Position numbers and translations under genes: made by a program. Under the pieces are notes generated by a model. It was not told the origin of the DNA and did no database searches. It was given only the letters and a program-made list of their open reading frames with translations. Source: Combretum micranthum (taxonomy: Eukaryota; Streptophyta; Magnoliopsida; Myrtales; Combretaceae). From it: 64,000 bases of DNA. Location: assembly GCA_024138025.1 (NCBI GenBank), contig JAMXBD010000638.1, forward strand, positions 248,001-312,000. Reading direction: 5' to 3'. Positions 60,370 through 64,000 of the stretch are shown here, piece by piece (position 1 is the first letter of the stretch; every line of letters starts with the position of its first letter).

Positions 60370-63006
60370 AGACGTACAAGGAAGTAGGGAAAAAAGAGAA
60401 AAGTCAGCCGCCATAACCTCGTCTCTTAAAGAAACAAGGTTTGCTACTTATGATTCCGTCTCTTTAAGAAACGATTTTAACCTACCTAAAACTATGATTA
60501 TTTTCATCCGGTGGCATTTTTGTAATTTTTTAAATTAGCAATATTGATTTCGTTTTCTCAATCATTAAAGATTTTTTTTCCCAGTGTTTATCATTAGAGA
60601 ATTTCAATTCATACATCTAACTAGATAATAAAAGTGAAGCAAATGAATAGAGTTGACAACCATTATTTTATCAAGTAAAATAAATTGCTTAAACACGGGA
60701 TACTGATTAGACCAAAGTTTTGAGATTCATCAAAACATCTCTTTGTATCTCTCTCTTGTGCAACTGTCTTCTCTCTTTTTTTTCTTTTCTTTTTTCTCTT
60801 TCTCTATTTTTGCTGCAATCATCTGCCATTCTCCCTTTTTCTCTTTTTCACCCTCTCAATATACTGTCCTCTCTCTCCTTTGTTTAGTATGAGCGCTTTT
60901 TATTCATGTAAATATTGTTAGTTGTTTACGTGATTTTAAACTTTCTATATCTTGCTTTAAACATGAGAATGGTAATTAATTTTGATTAAACCTTAGGGTT
61001 AATGTCACGGATGGTAATCAAGTACCTAAACTTTGAAACTAATTAATTCAATACTTAAATGAACTTTTTATGTATGCCAACAATAACTCCATCAAATTAG
61101 CTAACATCTCCATCCATCGTGTCGTTTTTAACCAATATAATGCAATTACTGTTGGCATATATGAAAAAAAAAGCTCTTTTTAGTATTAAATTGATAAATT
61201 TTTAAATTTAGGTATAAATTAATCAATTTATTATTTTGGAACCTAATTGCATACGTTATAAAAGTTCAAGTAACAAATTTAACAACCTCATTTATTTAAT
61301 TGTTTTCCATAGAAACCTTAAACAAATAAAAAAATTCTAATTATTAAACATAATAAAATGAGATATAAGGGTAAATTACTTATATACCTTAATTCAAAAA
61401 AAAAAAAACAAGGGTATAAAACTGATTTTAAAAAATTATATGTTTCTCTCTAATTTTCTCCATTTTGAAGGCTAAAAAAAGATAAGATTCAAGAAAAATA
61501 TCCTTTATTTTTCCCTTTTAAAATAGATAAGGGGGGTGAAATTTGATCCCCTCATTTCCTCCCTTTCCCAATTCCCCTTATACCAAACATAATGTAAGGG
61601 TTAAGAAAATTAATAATAATATTTTAATAGAAGAGACAAGTTTAAATTGCACTAAAATAAGAGACGAGTTTGATGCAGTTGTACTTAACTTACCTCTTAA
61701 AGAGATGAGTTTATGATCTTCTTCCACAAATCCTAATTAGAAACACTTTCAAATAAGATAACAGAAATAAGATTTTTTTTTTTAAAAAAAGTAACTACCA
61801 TTAGGGCTGAAAACAAACCCAGTTAAACCAAATTTTTTAAGGTTCGAGCTCAGCTTATTTAACAAATTAATAAGCTTAAGCCAAACCTGTTGATAATAAT
61901 TTAAAATGTACCTTTAATTATTCAAACTTGAGAAGATATTCAGATAATATAACCCACCTATTGATATTTCCATTTGATTAAAGTAAAATACACATCAAAA
62001 GGAATCAAATATATCCCTAAAAAGTTCACATCCTCATTTAAAGTTGAATTAATCAAATGCTAGAAAACACTTAAAGTACATAAAGCTCCTTAAATCAAAC
62101 CCTAACTACAATTCACCTTAGATCACTTTTCAAAACCTTTAACCTCCTTATGTTGTTCATTATTGCAAAACCTTTTGACCTTCAACGTAATCAAGACTCC
62201 TCTTTTAGGTATTTGTCACTTACTCTCTCTTACGTTGTTGTTTATGATTTTGTGATGTTTTAGCAATAATTTCCCAAATGTCCAACAAAGAATGAAACTT
62301 TAATACATGTTGTGGTTTCTTTTTTGAATATCTCACAAGTATTCAACAAATCTACTCATCTAAAAATAAATAGTCAATTCAATCAGTACTCAAACCTTCC
62401 CTAACATAGAATACGTAAAGAGAAGAGTGTATGTTGGGTACTGAATTTATGAGCAGAACGGAGAGTGTCATTTTGGTTAAATTGAAGGACTTATATAATT
62501 GAAGTTAGCTATAGGTAGGTTACATGATAGTTTTTTATTGGTGTCGTGGGTATTGTTAGTGTTATAATCTAGTATTGCATCTGTGATTTTGTCTGAAATA
62601 AGGACAACTAGCTTAGCTACTAAATATCTTTGGGAAAACTTTTGCAATTGCAAGAATGGTTATTGAAAAGATTCCTCCTATTGTTGTTGAGGTTAGGAGG
62701 TCAGGAGAGGCACAACTATTGCAATCTTTGTTGCCTTTTGATCTCTAACTTTAAGTTCATTGGATACTCTCACACTTTACAAACGCACAAACAACATTAA
62801 AACTGGTGCCAATAATACCAAATTAAATCATTTAAGTGTGTATTTTGTTGTTTTAATTAGAGTGTGCATTGTTTTTTCCTTCTTTTTCCTTTTGCCTCAC
62901 AACAAAATTATATTTGACTCAATTTATGATTTTTGATTTATACATAAGTAATTTGTTGGAGGATATGATATCACACTTCATACCCTTCATAGTTTTAGGT
63001 CTTGTC
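60370..63006. other. Intergenic AT-rich DNA
   Basis: CT-rich block at ~60745-60890. Diffuse plant repeat at ~61010-61080 (AAGTACCTAAACTTTG). MITE-like relic at 61803..61890 (TTAGGGCTGAAAACAAACCC), related to 34179..34799. No gene. Confidence 0.5.
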
Positions 63007-64000
63007 ATGGAAGAAAATGAAGTTGTAATTGTAGTCAACCATGGAAGGCACATTATTAGTGAGGGTTCAAATATAAAGTATTCTAGTGGATCAGTGTCAA
63101 TGGTGGCTATTATAATTAATCGGGTTATGTATGATGACTTGATGGGAGACACCCAAAGGGCCATTCATCATGGTGATGTTTTGAGGATTTTTTATAAACC
63201 TCATAATGACATGGATACTTATTTATTAGTTTACGATGATTCCAGCTATGTAAATTTTATGTACCACTTTCTAGGTAAAAGAGTCCATGAGATATTCGCC
63301 AAGCATAATACACCTATAAACACAGGAGATACTTCTTCCTCTTTTGACACTGTGTTGGAAAGGGTCTGGAGTGACTATAGATCCAAATGTAGAGTATGGC
63401 TCAGAGACTATGTTTGACGGGATCGAGATAGACATAAGTGAAAGAGATGAAAACGAAGGGGCCATGGAATCGTGTAAGTCCCACTAGTGATCAACCAATA
63501 GAAATAAGCATTGATGATGACAATGATACAAATTATGACAAGTCTAATGATGATTTAGAGGATGAAGATGTATTTGACACAAAAGCATGTGAAAAAACTA
63601 AAAGACAATCAACCTCGTACAACTAATAAAAGCCATCAATTATCTATATTTGATGGATTTGCTAGATCTCTTGTGTTTTCATCGGGAATGGTGTTTGATG
63701 ATGCAGGTCAGTTCAAGAAAGCTGTGTCACGTCACTCAATCATAGAACAAAGAAATGTTTATTTTCAAAGAAATAGTGTAAACTAGGTCATGACCTTGTG
63801 TAAAGATAGTAAATGCCCTTGGAGAATAACTACCTTTACAAACAAAAGTATATGAGAATTGCAAGTGAAGATGTACAAACCTAACCATGTTTGCCAACAA
63901 GTTTATAAGAACAGAAGAGCAACTTCTAAGTGGCTAGCAAATGAGTTTAGGGAAATAATCATGTTAACCTCAAGGATTCAACTAGTTGAGTTGAAAGGCT
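63007..64000 (+). pseudogene. Mutator-like (MuDR) transposase, decayed, runs off the window
   Basis: From ATG 63007 a PB1-like N-terminal domain (EENEVVIVVNHGRHI, MVAIIINRVMYDDL, RIFYKPHNDMDTYLLVYDDS) continues open to 63417, then shifts frame. An acidic linker (ISIDDDNDTNYDKSNDDLED, ~63500-63560) follows. The MuDR DNA-binding region begins at ~63680 (LVFSSGMVFDDAGQFKKAVS, YFQRNS) and goes on past an in-frame TAG at 63784 with LCKDSKCPWRITTF, a TGA at ~63855 where Trp is expected, and KPNHVC.QVYKNRRATSKWL. The CX4C...HXC zinc-binding residues are visible. The catalytic DDE core lies beyond 64000. At least one frameshift and two stops make it non-functional. Confidence 0.88.

Overview
The window is plant nuclear DNA, most likely from a eudicot. 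It is strongly AT-rich, holds two spliced genes with short GT-AG introns, one of them with a chloroplast-type leader, and is otherwise filled with plant-type transposable elements (Ty3/gypsy, Ty1/copia, CACTA, hAT, Mutator). I cannot name the species. I see no tRNA or rRNA gene, CRISPR array or operon.

Genes. (1) A three-exon gene on + (35573..36461) encodes a ~205-aa coiled-coil protein conserved in plants but of unknown function. As written, the middle of exon 1 is put out of frame by two opposite one-base indels. (2) A seven-exon gene on - (57543..47040) encodes a 345-aa, probably plastid-targeted protein with PRC-barrel-type domains. All seven exons join in phase 0. Its third intron is 8.4 kb and full of retroelement debris.

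Transposon layout. 1..1578 is featureless AT-rich DNA and 1579..2796 looks like one end of an LTR. 2797..~15130 is a decayed Ty3/gypsy element on the minus strand: gag, protease, RT and integrase tail at 15130..11649, then its 3' LTR at 11648..2797. That LTR is itself split by a copia-type solo LTR (3319..4781, TSD TAAAC) and a second solo LTR (5438..8936). 15589..33456 is bounded by CACTA-type terminal inverted repeats. Inside it are a gene-like first exon interrupted by a gypsy solo LTR (17033..20448, TSD GGTAT) and a tiny non-coding LTR element (24917..32659), whose internal region carries two more solo LTRs of the same gypsy family (25485..28654, TSD CGTAA; 28958..32214, TSD GTGGC/GTAGC). 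37254..37530 is an 89-bp tandem repeat. 37651..42217 is a gag-protease gypsy element lacking pol, interrupted by a solo LTR with a GC-rich interior (39813..41613, TSD TGGGG). 44581..45473 is a non-autonomous hAT element with a perfect 8-bp TSD, followed by a 217-bp tandem duplication. The PRC-barrel intron contains copia fragments (LTR-like, RT, zinc knuckle, gag) and a ~1.8-2.0-kb chimeric tandem duplication. The right end holds a decayed Mutator-like transposase on + that runs off the window.

The clearest result is a datable nest of insertions in which four LTRs of one gypsy family can be delimited to the base. I found no convincing new biological system. The best leads are the ORF restored across the 17033..20448 insertion and the GC-rich repeat inside the 39813 solo LTR.
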